Under the pieces are notes generated by a model. It ran no database searches. It saw only the letters and a list, made by a program, of their open reading frames with translations, and had not been told where the DNA came from. Below are positions 7,932 to 16,820 of a stretch of 57,147 bases of DNA, in pieces. Source of the stretch: Curtobacterium sp. A7_M15. Its GTDB lineage: Bacteria; Actinomycetota; Actinomycetes; Actinomycetales; Microbacteriaceae. The first letter of the stretch is position 1. Every line of letters starts with the position of its first letter. The stretch lies in NCBI RefSeq assembly GCF_030705415.1, contig NZ_JAUZED010000010.1, forward strand, positions 1 to 57,147, read 5' to 3'. A program made the translations under genes and the position numbers.

Positions 7932-9266
7932 ATGAACGACTACATCAGCGGCATCCACCACCACGCCGCCCATGAGGGCGAGTACGTCACCCACCACGAC
8001 CACCCCGTCACCATCGACGCCGTCCACGGCGCCCGCATCCTCGACTCCCGCGGCTACCCGACCGTCCGCGTCTCCCTCGAGCTCGACGACGGCCGCACCG
8101 TCACCGGCGACGCCCCCGCGGGCGCATCCACCGGCGCCCACGAAGCCGTCGAGCTCCGCGACGGCGGTTCCGCGTTCGGTGGCCGCGACGTCACCCAGGC
8201 GCTCCACCTGATCAACACCGACATCTCAGGCCTCCTCACCGGCCGGTCCTGGTCTGCGATCGGGCAGGTCGACGCCGCCCTCGCCGACCTCGACGGCACC
8301 ACCGGGTACCGCCGGCTCGGCGCGAACAGTGTCGTCGCCACCTCGATCGCCGTGTCCCGGGCTCTCGCCCACGCCGCGGACCGGTCGCTCTGGCAGTGGA
8401 TCGCTGAGATCACCGGCTCGACGCCGCGGATGCCGGTTCCGCACTTCAACGTCCTCAACGGCGGCGCGCACGCAGCGAACAAGCTGGACTTCCAAGAGTT
8501 CATGATCGCCCCCGTCGCGGCGGCGTCGATGGCCGACGCCGTCCGCATCGGCGCAGACGTCTACCACGCTCTCGCGGCCCTGGTGCGGGACCGGTTCGGC
8601 AGCCTCGGCCTCGGCGACGAGGGCGGCTTCGCCCCTTCGATCGCCGCCCCCGAGGAAGCACTCGACCTGCTCGTCACCGCGATCCGCGCCGCCGGCTACG
8701 AGCCGGGCGTCGACCAGGTGGCGATCGCCCTCGACCCGGCCGCGAACGAGTTCTACCAGGGCGCCGGCTCCTACCGGATGCTCGACGACAGCCTCGACCG
8801 GGACGGGCTGGACGATTACTACCGGAACCTGGTCGACACGTATCCGATCCGCAGCATCGAAGACGGGTTCGCTGAGGACGACCATGACGGGTTCCGCCGC
8901 ATGCAGGCAGGGCTCGGCGACCGGATCCAGATCGTCGGCGACGACCTCTACGTCACCGACCCACAGCGGATCCGTGCGGGCGGCGAGCAGCAGCTGACGA
9001 ACGCGGCTCTGATTAAGCCGAATCAGATCGGCACCGTGTCCCAGACCCTCGGCGCGATCGCCACCGCCACCAGCATCGGGATGGCCACCATGGTGTCGCA
9101 CCGTTCCGGGGAGACCACGGACACGTTCATCGCGGACCTCGTCGTCGGAACCGGCACCGGGCAGATCAAGTCCGGCGCACTCGCCCGCGGGGAACGCGTC
9201 GCGAAGTACAACCGGCTCACGGAGATCGCCGGGCAGCACCCGGAGCTGGCCTACGGACTGATCTGA
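7932..9266 (+). CDS. eno: Enolase
   Basis: The 444-residue protein is full length with all key residues in context: LDFQEFMIAP, GDEGGFAP, metal ligands in ALDPAANEFY, SIEDGFAEDD and GDDLYVTDP, catalytic Lys in ALIKPNQIG, SHRSGET and GQIKSGA. It catalyses 2PG to PEP. Enolase is a classic fluoride target, so this is probably a spare or less sensitive copy belonging to the upstream operon. Oddities are a His-rich N-terminal extension (about 25 residues, HHHAAHEGEYVTHHDH) not found in ordinary enolases, and ILDSRGYPTV in place of ILDSRGNPTV. Its 3' end overlaps the convergent LysR gene by 50 bp. Confidence 0.95.
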   Translation: MNDYISGIHHHAAHEGEYVTHHDHPVTIDAVHGARILDSRGYPTVRVSLELDDGRTVTGDAPAGASTGAHEAVELRDGGSAFGGRDVTQALHLINTDISGLLTGRSWSAIGQVDAALADLDGTTGYRRLGANSVVATSIAVSRALAHAADRSLWQWIAEITGSTPRMPVPHFNVLNGGAHAANKLDFQEFMIAPVAAASMADAVRIGADVYHALAALVRDRFGSLGLGDEGGFAPSIAAPEEALDLLVTAIRAAGYEPGVDQVAIALDPAANEFYQGAGSYRMLDDSLDRDGLDDYYRNLVDTYPIRSIEDGFAEDDHDGFRRMQAGLGDRIQIVGDDLYVTDPQRIRAGGEQQLTNAALIKPNQIGTVSQTLGAIATATSIGMATMVSHRSGETTDTFIADLVVGTGTGQIKSGALARGERVAKYNRLTEIAGQHPELAYGLI

Positions 9267-10176
9267 CCACCGGCACTGAGCTGCGAGCGGTGTCCAGGAA
9301 CGCTGTGACGGCAGGCCCCGGGCGGCCTGACCAGATCGCACGAAGCGACCGGATCAGTGGCGGGCCGAGCAGCGGCACCCGCACGAGGGCGCCGTCGGCG
9401 AGGTCACTGCTGACGGTGCGGAGACTCATCACCGCGGGCGCGATGCCCGCTCCAGCGTTGGCGCGGATGATGCCCGTCGTTTCCAGCACCGCCGCCGGCG
9501 GGGCCAGGGTCAGACCCGCGTCGTCGAGCCACGCCTCGACCGTGGCGCGGGTGCCGGACCCCTCCTCCCGGAGCAGCAGCGGCGTCTCCGCGAGCTCATC
9601 CGCGGTGATGCCCGAAGCGCTTACCCACGGATGGAGCGGGGCGACGACGACCACGAGCTCGTCCTCATCGACCACCAACGATGAGAGGCCCGTCGGCGCA
9701 GCCGGGGTCTCCGTGAACCCGACGTCGGCGCCGCCGGAACGCACGAGATCGATCACCGCAGCGGAGTTCCCCGCGATCAACCGCACCGAGGCCTCGGGTG
9801 TAAGGGCCCGGTGGGCGAGCAACCATCCGGGGAGCAGGAGTTCGGCGATCGTCTGCGACGCTGCAACGACGAGGGATCCCGCGGGTTCTCGAAGCGCGGC
9901 GACGCCGGCTTCGAGCCGCCGGGAGGCCTCCAACACCGGGACGGCCAGACCGAGCACCACGCGGCCGGCGTCAGTCAGCACTGTCCCGGACGCGGTCCGG
10001 TGCGCCAGCAGTTGACCGATCGCCTGCTCCGCGGCACGCAAGCGGGCAGACACCGCCTGCTGTGTCACTCCCAACGCGTTGGCCGCGCGGGTCAACGAAC
10101 CGGTCTCCGCGACGCGGACGAGGACCTCGAGGGTGTCGAGGTCCAGAGTCCGGTCCGTCAGCCGCCGTGGTGCCAC
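9217..10176 (-). CDS. LysR-family transcriptional regulator
   Basis: An N-terminal winged HTH (about residues 12-70) with TLEVLVRVAETGSLTRAANA and LGVTQQAVSARLRAAEQAIG is followed by a substrate-binding domain (about 95-300). It is divergent from the TDT transporter with a 70-bp gap, the usual layout of a LysR regulator and its target. A palindrome overlaps its own GTG start, suggesting autoregulation. The inducer is unknown. Confidence 0.9.
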   Translation of the reverse strand: MAPRRLTDRTLDLDTLEVLVRVAETGSLTRAANALGVTQQAVSARLRAAEQAIGQLLAHRTASGTVLTDAGRVVLGLAVPVLEASRRLEAGVAALREPAGSLVVAASQTIAELLLPGWLLAHRALTPEASVRLIAGNSAAVIDLVRSGGADVGFTETPAAPTGLSSLVVDEDELVVVVAPLHPWVSASGITADELAETPLLLREEGSGTRATVEAWLDDAGLTLAPPAAVLETTGIIRANAGAGIAPAVMSLRTVSSDLADGALVRVPLLGPPLIRSLRAIWSGRPGPAVTAFLDTARSSVPVVRSVRRPAPGAARRSP

Positions 10177-10190
10177 AAATGATCATTGTG
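10174..10190. promoter_or_regulatory. Putative LysR operator between divergent genes
   Basis: CACAAATGATCATTGTG is a near-perfect palindrome centred on ATGATCAT with CACAA/TTGTG arms. It lies at the start codon of the LysR gene and 57 bp before the transporter start. Confidence 0.5.
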
Positions 10191-10246
10191 CCCTGCCAAC
10201 GAATCCGCCGTTCCCGAACCACGGGGCACACGCGCACGCTGGGTGC

Positions 10247-11404
10247 ATGTCCGCTCACCTCGCCCACGCACCCGCGACGTCCGAGCACGGTGTGCGCGAC
10301 CGGCGGCTGTTCCGGGAGCTGGAGCGGCCCGGTCTGATCGTGTCGAACCTGACCCCGAACTGGTTCGCGTCGATCATGGGCACCGGGATCGTCGCCGTCG
10401 CAGCCGCCTCACTGCCGCTGCAGTTCCCCGGCCTGCGCACCGCGGCGACGATCGTGTGGGCGATCGCCGCGGTCCTGCTCGTCGCCCTCACCATCGCGGC
10501 AGTGCTGCACTGGGTCCGCTACCGGAGCACCGCAGCGAAGCACCACCTGCACCCGGTGATCTCGCACTTCTACGGCGCACCGCCGATGGCGTTCCTCACC
10601 GTCGGCGCCGGCACGATCCTGCTCGGGAAGGACTGGATCGGCCTGTCCACCGCGGTCACCGTCGACTGGGTCCTCTGGAGCATCGGCACCCTCGGCGGCC
10701 TCGTCACCGCGGTCCTGGTACCGTACCTGGCGTTCACCCGCCACGAGAACACGCCCGACTCCGCGTTCGGGGGTTGGTTGATGCCGATCGTTCCGCCGAT
10801 GGTGTCCGCCTCCACCGGCGCGCTCCTCCTGCCGTATGCCCCCGCGGGGCAGGCGCGCGAGACCCTCCTGTGGTCCTGCTACGGCTTCTTCGGCCTCAGC
10901 CTCATCACGTCCCTGGTCGTGATTACGCTGATCTGGAACCGACTCGCGCAGCACAAGGTCGGTGCCGCGGGCATGGTCCCGACCCTGTGGATCGTCCTCG
11001 GACCGGTCGGACAGTCCATCACCGCAGTGAACCTCCTCGCCTCGAACGCGCCGACCGTGGTTGATGCGTCGACCGCCCACGAGCTCCTCGACGGCGCGCT
11101 CGTGTACGGGTTCGCGATGCTCGGCTTCGCGCTGCTGTGGACCGTCATCGCCCTCGCCATCACCATCCGCACCGCCCGAGAACACCTGCCGTTCAGCCTG
11201 ACGTGGTGGTCATTCACGTTCCCCGTCGGCACCTGCGTCACCGGCCTGAACGGCCTCGCCCTGCACTCCGGACTCACCGTCATCGCCGTCCTCGCCGTCG
11301 TCTACTACACCGGTCTCGTCGCCGCATGGCTCATCGTCGCCGTCCGCACCTTCCACGGCTCCGTCATCCGCGGCACACTCCTCGCACCACCACAGCCGGC
11401 ATGA
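10247..11404 (+). CDS. TDT/SLAC1-family anion transporter (TehA-like)
   Basis: About 385 residues with ten hydrophobic helices. The opening NLTPNWFASIMGTGIVAVAA is typical of tellurite-resistance/dicarboxylate (TDT, SLAC1-like) transporters. Others in the family export sulfite (Ssu1) or malate. The substrate here cannot be decided from sequence. An anion exporter beside a fluoride operon is notable, but the LysR partner suggests a separate regulon. ATG 10247 precedes the charged head MSAHLAHAPATSEHGVRDRR. The stop overlaps the next ATG. Confidence 0.85.
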   Translation: MSAHLAHAPATSEHGVRDRRLFRELERPGLIVSNLTPNWFASIMGTGIVAVAAASLPLQFPGLRTAATIVWAIAAVLLVALTIAAVLHWVRYRSTAAKHHLHPVISHFYGAPPMAFLTVGAGTILLGKDWIGLSTAVTVDWVLWSIGTLGGLVTAVLVPYLAFTRHENTPDSAFGGWLMPIVPPMVSASTGALLLPYAPAGQARETLLWSCYGFFGLSLITSLVVITLIWNRLAQHKVGAAGMVPTLWIVLGPVGQSITAVNLLASNAPTVVDASTAHELLDGALVYGFAMLGFALLWTVIALAITIRTAREHLPFSLTWWSFTFPVGTCVTGLNGLALHSGLTVIAVLAVVYYTGLVAAWLIVAVRTFHGSVIRGTLLAPPQPA

Positions 11405-12006
11405 GCACCCCCGGCGAGCTCGCGGACGAGGTCGCGGACGTTCGATCGCTGAACGCCCTCGCGGAGACATGGCGCACCGCACCTGACGGTTCACGACGGT
11501 TCGTCCCGAATTTTGACCCACGATCCGGCGGCACGTCCAGCCGAGTGCTGGTCCTCATGCAGTCACCCGGCCCGCAGACCATCGCCGCAGCGCATACAGC
11601 GATCTGCAGCGAGGACAACCGTGGGCCGACTTCGGCCGCGTTCCGCGCGGCCCGCGTCGAGTCCGGACTTGCACGCAACGAGTACCTCCGCTGGAACCTC
11701 ATCCCCTGGGCTCCCAGCTCCACACCAACACGTCGGCAAGACATCGAAGACGGACGAGCCGCTCTGGCCGTGCTGCTTGAGCACCTCCCTGGGCTGAACG
11801 TCATTGTCACCTACGGCACCACCGCACTGGACGGGGTCATGCGACACCTCACGCTCGCCGAGCGCGCTCATCTCGTCCCCGTCATCGCGGCACCACACCC
11901 ATCACCAGCAAACGGGCACCACCGCGCCGAACAACACGCCCGCTCAGTCCAGGCCCTCCGCCTCGCGGCCGAGCACGTGCAGCAGCATCCGCACCCCGGG
12001 AACTAA
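11401..12006 (+). CDS. Uracil-DNA glycosylase-like protein
   Basis: The 201-residue protein has UDG-superfamily marks: VLVLMQSPGPQT near residue 50, EYLRWNLIPWAPS near 100 and the terminal APHPSP motif that corresponds to the HPSP/HPS loop. The catalytic assignment is not certain, because motif 1 (GQDPY-type) is replaced by MQSPGP. The start overlaps the transporter stop (ATGA), so it is in the same transcript. A DNA-repair role is inferred from the fold only. Confidence 0.7.
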   Translation: MSTPGELADEVADVRSLNALAETWRTAPDGSRRFVPNFDPRSGGTSSRVLVLMQSPGPQTIAAAHTAICSEDNRGPTSAAFRAARVESGLARNEYLRWNLIPWAPSSTPTRRQDIEDGRAALAVLLEHLPGLNVIVTYGTTALDGVMRHLTLAERAHLVPVIAAPHPSPANGHHRAEQHARSVQALRLAAEHVQQHPHPGN

Positions 12007-12017
12007 CACCCACCCCT

Positions 12018-12031
12018 CCCCCCCCCCCCCC
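12018..12031. repeat. Run of 14 C
   Basis: An uninterrupted homopolymer lies 12 bases after the preceding stop codon. Its length is likely to vary between cells or to be misassembled. The remaining stretch 12032-12311 shows no gene I can support. Confidence 0.85.
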
Positions 12032-12311
12032 GCGGGTCGAGTCGTACGGAGCACTAGGACGGGATCCCGAAAGCCGGTAGGCGTCTCCGACATCCGTTCC
12101 GATAATAGTTCTTCTCGGAACGTTTCAGCGGTCATGGAAGCGGCAGCGGCGTCCGGTTGCAGTGATCCGCACATGCCGTTCTCCCTGAGCCATCGTCCCC
12201 GGGCATCGGTGCGCGCGTAGTCGATGCCGCCGCGCGGACGGCTCCGGAGGACCGGTACCGCCCACGCGGCGGCGTCACCAGCGTTTGCGTCCGACGCTCA
12301 GGTGCGGAACG

Positions 12312-12536
12312 CTACCGCCGAGCGTCCCCTGGCTTGGGCTTTGTCAGTGCCGCAGCCAATCCCCCGCCGATCAGGATCAGGCCAACGACTCCGAGAAGGA
12401 TTTCCGGAGTGCTGGTGATGTCGTCCGGGAGTCCGTGGTCGTCGAACCAGACTCCCACGACGGCGCCCTCAACATAGGTGATGACGAGGACCGCGATACC
12501 GAGAAGGACGGTGATCCAGGACCAAATTCGTTGCAT
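12312..12536 (-). CDS. Small two-TM protein behind the DUF2599 protein (possible immunity protein)
   Basis: 74 residues starting MQRIWSWITVLLGIAV, with two hydrophobic helices separated by an acidic loop (FDDHGLPDD) and a basic tail. A GGAGA Shine-Dalgarno precedes ATG 12536. It starts ten bases after the stop of the 829-residue secreted protein on the same strand, so the two are one operon. A toxin-immunity relationship is inference from this arrangement and from the parallel at 55.3 kb. Confidence 0.6.
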   Translation of the reverse strand: MQRIWSWITVLLGIAVLVITYVEGAVVGVWFDDHGLPDDITSTPEILLGVVGLILIGGGLAAALTKPKPGDARR

Positions 12537-12546
12537 GATGTCTCCG

Positions 12547-15036
12547 TCAGTTGCAGCGGTGGCTGGTGTAGGCGTCGAGCCGTCCCCGGTGCAGACTGGT
12601 GTCAAGGTTGTACGAGTCTTTCCAGAACTGTGCGCCCAGATCGAGGTGGCACCACAACTGCAGCTTCATGTCGTTCGTGTTCGCACGGGACTTGTGGTCA
12701 GGGGTTTTGGACAGCACCTCGCTCCAGTGTGCGTCCCAGGTCAGTTCCCCGGCCCACACTCGACCCCAGCTGGTAGGGAACACCATCAGCCGCGGGTCGT
12801 TCTTGTAGGCATAGGACCACTGCACCTTCTTGACGAGCGCCTTTCCGAACCAGGGATCGGCGACCACGGGGAATGCTTGAGTTTCGCTGAAGTCGACGAT
12901 CTGAGTGACGGTCGTGCCCGACAGTTCGTAGTGCGTCGGCACGGGAACGCCGTTGGCGTCGACCGCCCATGCTGGCGACATGGCCCCGACAAGTCCGCCC
13001 GACGAATCAGTGATGACGATGGAGCCGTCGTCCTGCGTTGCGGCTGTCGCGCCAGCAGGAAGGCTCATCGAGTACGAGTACGCAGACGGAGCCGAAGCGT
13101 CACTGATCACGGTGTTCAGCTGAAGCGACGTGTCCGCTTTCAGGACCGCGAGGGTGCTCGAGCCGTTGTTGTTGCGATACGAGACCACGCCAGGCGCCTC
13201 AACGGTGGCGTTGGATGCGGTTTGCGCGAATGGGAGCGCCAGCGAAACCGTCGACGCGGGAATCGTCGTTGTGTCGCCGGTATCTGGATCCGTGGTGCTC
13301 TGCGCGTCAGAGGCGACCGTGACGCCGCCGCTGGGGGTGTTTGCGATGGTCGCAGCTCCGGCTACTGCATCGCCGACAGTTGTGGATGCCGCGAAGGTGG
13401 AGGTTGTTGCAGCATCCGTGGCGAGGTTCTCGAACCCCTCGGGGTTGGCTCGCTCGACGGCTTGCAGCGCCGCCGACGGTGTGCCGTGGTTCAGTCCGAA
13501 CTCGTAGTGAGTGTCTACGCCGACGTTGCCGGCGTAGTTCGACGTTGCCGTGATGTCGTACCAGCCATCGACAGCGGGCACGGTCGCGGTGTAGGTGGTG
13601 TCGGTAGTGCTCGAGAGCATCGTTTCAACGGTGTTCTCTCCGTTGATCGTGACGTCAAGGGTGCCGCTGTCGTCGCCGGTTGCTGCCATGTGGACAGTAC
13701 AAGCGATATTGCTGTTCGGAAGAGCATTCGTCCAACTCCCAGCAGCGTACGGCTGAGGGCAGCTGATCGTCGGCGCAGCCGGATTGATGTACCAGCCCTG
13801 CACATCGACGACGTAGTTCGTGGCCTCGGCCGCATTGCGGAGTGCGATCTTCCCGTTCGCACCAAGCGGCACGGTGATGGTGTTGGTCTGAATCTCGTTC
13901 GGTTGGAAGTTCACCGCAGTGATACCCGGGTCGGTCTTCCCGTCCGCGTACACGTCCGCGTAGCCGGCGCTGCCGCCATGCGCGACGATCAACGTCAACG
14001 TGACAGCGGTGATGCCGGACCCCATGACCGGGACGCCGGCGGTGCCGGCGATCTGGATGGACCGGGTCTCGTTCTTCGCCAGCGCGGTGTTCCCAGTCGC
14101 TCGCGAGTCGTACGCACGCCCATACGACGGCGTGAACACAGCACCACCCTTGCCTGCGGCGGTGAAGTAGCCCTGCAGGTCGACCAGCAGGTTCGTGGTC
14201 GTCGACGAGTTCGCGATCGTGATCTTCCCGGCAGCGGACAGCGGCACCTGCGCCTGCACCGATGTCGTCTCGGACGGGGCGTAGTGCAGCGAGTTCTGCG
14301 GCTTCGTTCCACCGGTCGCGTACGGGGTGAGGTACCCGTCCGCGTCGGTCGAGTTCACTGCGATCAGGTTCACCACCGCAGCAGAGGCCCCAGCGGGCAC
14401 GCCGTTCGCGCCGGTGATCTGCACGTCGATGCTCTTGCCCGGTGCGATCGCCGCCTTCGCAGCACCCATTCCGGAGCGGGTGTCAACAAGTCGCTTCGCG
14501 ACCGGGACGAAGCCGCCGGCAGCGGTGCCGTCCGTGTTGGCCGTGTAGTAGCCCTGTACGTCCAGGATCAGGCGGCTAGCGGTCTCGGTCATGACCTGGA
14601 TCGTGCCATCCGCACCGACCGCAATCGTGGCGCTGTTGGAGGTGTACTCGCCCGAGACGCCGTTGTAGATCAGCATCGTCGTTCGGCCAGTGTCCGCGTC
14701 GGGACGACCGAAGAGGGTGCCGTACCCGGTGGACGCGCCGACCGTTGCGTTCAGCGACACCGCCCCGACGGAACCGTCATCAGGCAGGCCAGCGAGACCG
14801 GCGACCTTGATGGTGCGGTACTTCCCCGCCTCCATCGGCGTGCTGAACCCGCCCGTCCCCGCCTTCGTGTCAAGGATCCGGCCCGTGGCCGACACGAACA
14901 CACCGCCGGTGCCAGTGTTGTTCAGCGCGTGCGCTGGCGTGGCCACCAGCAGAGAACCAATCAATGCCAGCGCAGCGAGGATGGCGGCAGCAAGGCTACG
15001 CTTCCTCGTGCGCGGAGCGTGCAGCAACGAGCGCAC
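12547..15036 (-). CDS. Secreted surface protein with triple RLLDTR-type module and DUF2599-like C-terminus
   Basis: 829 residues from GTG 15036. A signal peptide ends near ATPAHA (about 37). Three homologous beta domains follow (about 40-165, 170-295, 300-415); each opens with an ATGRILDTKAG / AKRLVDTRSG / YGRAYDSRATG motif and closes with LDVQGYY / VDLQGYF / VDVQGWY. The same three-domain module begins the RHS protein at 50905. A spacer (about 420-735) leads to a C-terminal domain with PTSWGRVWAGE, TPDHKS and MKLQLWCHLDLGA motifs like DUF2599. It is probably a displayed or secreted effector. The function of DUF2599 is unknown. Confidence 0.75.
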   Translation of the reverse strand: MRSLLHAPRTRKRSLAAAILAALALIGSLLVATPAHALNNTGTGGVFVSATGRILDTKAGTGGFSTPMEAGKYRTIKVAGLAGLPDDGSVGAVSLNATVGASTGYGTLFGRPDADTGRTTMLIYNGVSGEYTSNSATIAVGADGTIQVMTETASRLILDVQGYYTANTDGTAAGGFVPVAKRLVDTRSGMGAAKAAIAPGKSIDVQITGANGVPAGASAAVVNLIAVNSTDADGYLTPYATGGTKPQNSLHYAPSETTSVQAQVPLSAAGKITIANSSTTTNLLVDLQGYFTAAGKGGAVFTPSYGRAYDSRATGNTALAKNETRSIQIAGTAGVPVMGSGITAVTLTLIVAHGGSAGYADVYADGKTDPGITAVNFQPNEIQTNTITVPLGANGKIALRNAAEATNYVVDVQGWYINPAAPTISCPQPYAAGSWTNALPNSNIACTVHMAATGDDSGTLDVTINGENTVETMLSSTTDTTYTATVPAVDGWYDITATSNYAGNVGVDTHYEFGLNHGTPSAALQAVERANPEGFENLATDAATTSTFAASTTVGDAVAGAATIANTPSGGVTVASDAQSTTDPDTGDTTTIPASTVSLALPFAQTASNATVEAPGVVSYRNNNGSSTLAVLKADTSLQLNTVISDASAPSAYSYSMSLPAGATAATQDDGSIVITDSSGGLVGAMSPAWAVDANGVPVPTHYELSGTTVTQIVDFSETQAFPVVADPWFGKALVKKVQWSYAYKNDPRLMVFPTSWGRVWAGELTWDAHWSEVLSKTPDHKSRANTNDMKLQLWCHLDLGAQFWKDSYNLDTSLHRGRLDAYTSHRCN

Positions 15037-15511
15037 GAAACCCCCTACGTCAAACCGACAGCACGAGCTGCTGTCAGCGTCCGCAGCATAAGAGAAAGCT
15101 GAGACAGGCTGCGTGACACCCGTCCGAGGGTCAGGGTCAAAATCCCAGTTCAGACCAGGTGGTACGGAAATGGGCTTAACGACCCTTCAGAAATCATGAT
15201 GCTGAAAGTGGGGCTGGGTCTCCAAACAGGACGCTCCGAACAGCTAAGCGGACATCACTGCCGACGTCGTGACGATGCCACCCGATGAGCCCGGTAGCCG
15301 ATCCCTCACCGGGCCTGCGGTCGTCTCCGAATCCGGATTTCGCGCGCCGGAAAACGAGAGATCGCCGTCCGACCTCAGGTCGTCGTCTCTATAGCTCCGC
15401 CTCAGCTCGCAGGATCCTCGGACAGCAGGACTCAACGTCGGCGCTCGGCGAGAATCTGCGCCTGTATTGGGGGCAGCTCAAGGACCAGGTGTGTGGGAAC
15501 CTTCCGAAGTG
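15037..15511. other. Intergenic region between divergent secreted proteins
   Basis: This stretch must hold the promoters of the leftward surface protein and the rightward lipoprotein. I find no convincing gene or RNA in it. Confidence 0.4.
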
Positions 15512-15964
15512 ATGATGCGTGTCTTGCTCCCGGGTGTAGCCATGGCCTGTGCAATTCTCTTGACGTCTTGCTCCACTCCTAGCGGCGCTGATGACGCTGC
15601 AGTCGGACGATGGACCAGCAAGCAGGACGCGATGGTGAAGAACGATCCGAGCGCCATCTCCGTGCTGTACGCGCTCGTTGATCGCCACAGCCCAAAGGGA
15701 AGCGTGATCAAGACCACGTTCAAGTCGCCGATCACCATCGATCACCTCGAGCTGTCTTGCTACGGCAGCGGAACGCTTGATGGCTCGTTGACTGTCAACG
15801 CGACGAACAGCTCTTCGTCCGTTGACTACCCCGACCTGCAGTGCGGCGCACACTCGCAGTCGCTGCAGCTCGCGAAGGACGCCCTGAAGAACGTGAAAGA
15901 GCTGAGCTTCTCTGCAACAGACAGCTCGCAAACCAGCGCCTGGCAGCTCATCGCTCGCGACTAG
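15512..15964 (+). CDS. Small lipoprotein
   Basis: 150 residues starting MMRVLLPGVAMACAILLTSC, with a lipobox (LTSC, Cys about 20). The mature part is polar, has two further cysteines and a WQLIARD end, and no recognised domain. It lies divergent from the 829-residue surface protein and tail to tail with the resolvase. Exposure on the outer membrane face is inferred from the lipobox. Confidence 0.65.
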   Translation: MMRVLLPGVAMACAILLTSCSTPSGADDAAVGRWTSKQDAMVKNDPSAISVLYALVDRHSPKGSVIKTTFKSPITIDHLELSCYGSGTLDGSLTVNATNSSSSVDYPDLQCGAHSQSLQLAKDALKNVKELSFSATDSSQTSAWQLIARD

Positions 15965-15976
15965 GGACGGCAGCAG

Positions 15977-16573
15977 TCAGTCACCGATTCTCTTGCGACG
16001 AACTGCTACAGGCTCCGCCTCGCGTCGCAGCGCGCGATACACCGTGGTCCGGCTCACCCCAAGCACGTTCCCGATCTGCGCAACCGTCATGTCCTGCTGC
16101 TCATACAACCGCCGCGCGGTACGCACTTGATCGGCCGACAGCCGCGGTGGCCGACCACCAGTACGTCCGCGAGCACGCGTAGCCGCCAACCCAGCGTGCG
16201 TACGTTCTCGGATGAGGTCGCGTTCAAACTCCGCCAACGCGGCGAAGACATGGAACACGAGCCGGCCACCCGGTGAGGTGGTGTTAATGGTCTCCTGCAA
16301 GGACCGGAATCCAACACCCCGCTCCCCCAACGCCTGTAACTGATCGATGAGGTGCCGAATCGACCGGCCGAGCCTATCCAACCGCCAGACGACAAGCGTG
16401 TCACCGGGGCGGAGCTGGTCGAGCAGTTTTGCGAGCTCCGGCCGGTGCTCGAGTGACCCGGACATAGTGTCCGTCCACACGCGGTAGCAACCGACCGCGT
16501 GAAGTGCGTCGAGTTGCAGCGACGCGTCCTGGTCGGTTGTCGAGACGCGCGCGTAGCCAAGCAGCTCACTCAT
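15977..16573 (-). CDS. Serine recombinase (resolvase/invertase, Tn3-Pin type)
   Basis: 198 residues. The catalytic domain opens with LLGYARVSTTDQDASLQLDA (nucleophilic Ser in VST), followed by DTLVVWRLDRLGRS and the Glu helix AEFERDLIRERTHAGL. A C-terminal HTH (MTVAQIGNVLGVSRTTVYRAL) completes it. It acts in resolving plasmid multimers or inverting DNA. ATG 16573 aligns with other family starts. The 247 bp upstream (16574-16820) contain short inverted repeats and could include its crossover site, but I cannot define it. Confidence 0.92.
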   Translation of the reverse strand: MSELLGYARVSTTDQDASLQLDALHAVGCYRVWTDTMSGSLEHRPELAKLLDQLRPGDTLVVWRLDRLGRSIRHLIDQLQALGERGVGFRSLQETINTTSPGGRLVFHVFAALAEFERDLIRERTHAGLAATRARGRTGGRPPRLSADQVRTARRLYEQQDMTVAQIGNVLGVSRTTVYRALRREAEPVAVRRKRIGD

Positions 16574-16820
16574 GAGAGAAAACGTAGCGGAACTCATCGC
16601 GGCATCCGGGTAACGGTGCATAGTTTCCGGCACTGAGTTGCGTTACACAACGCGCCAACAATCCAGGCCTGTGAATGAGCATGCCCACCGATGTGTCACA
16701 AACGGTCGTTTACGGTACCTATCGTTCGTGAGGATTGAACATGCGGACACTCGTGATCGATAGGCCTGCATAGGCCCGACAGCCAGTAACGTCGGCCGCA
16801 ACTGACATTCAAGGAGCGAC

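Noticed and set aside
12478-15102. 874-codon open frame on the plus strand opposite the DUF2599 protein
   Set aside because: Arg/Gly/Val-rich composition typical of antisense translation of high-GC genes; the minus-strand frame has a signal peptide, domains and good codon use.
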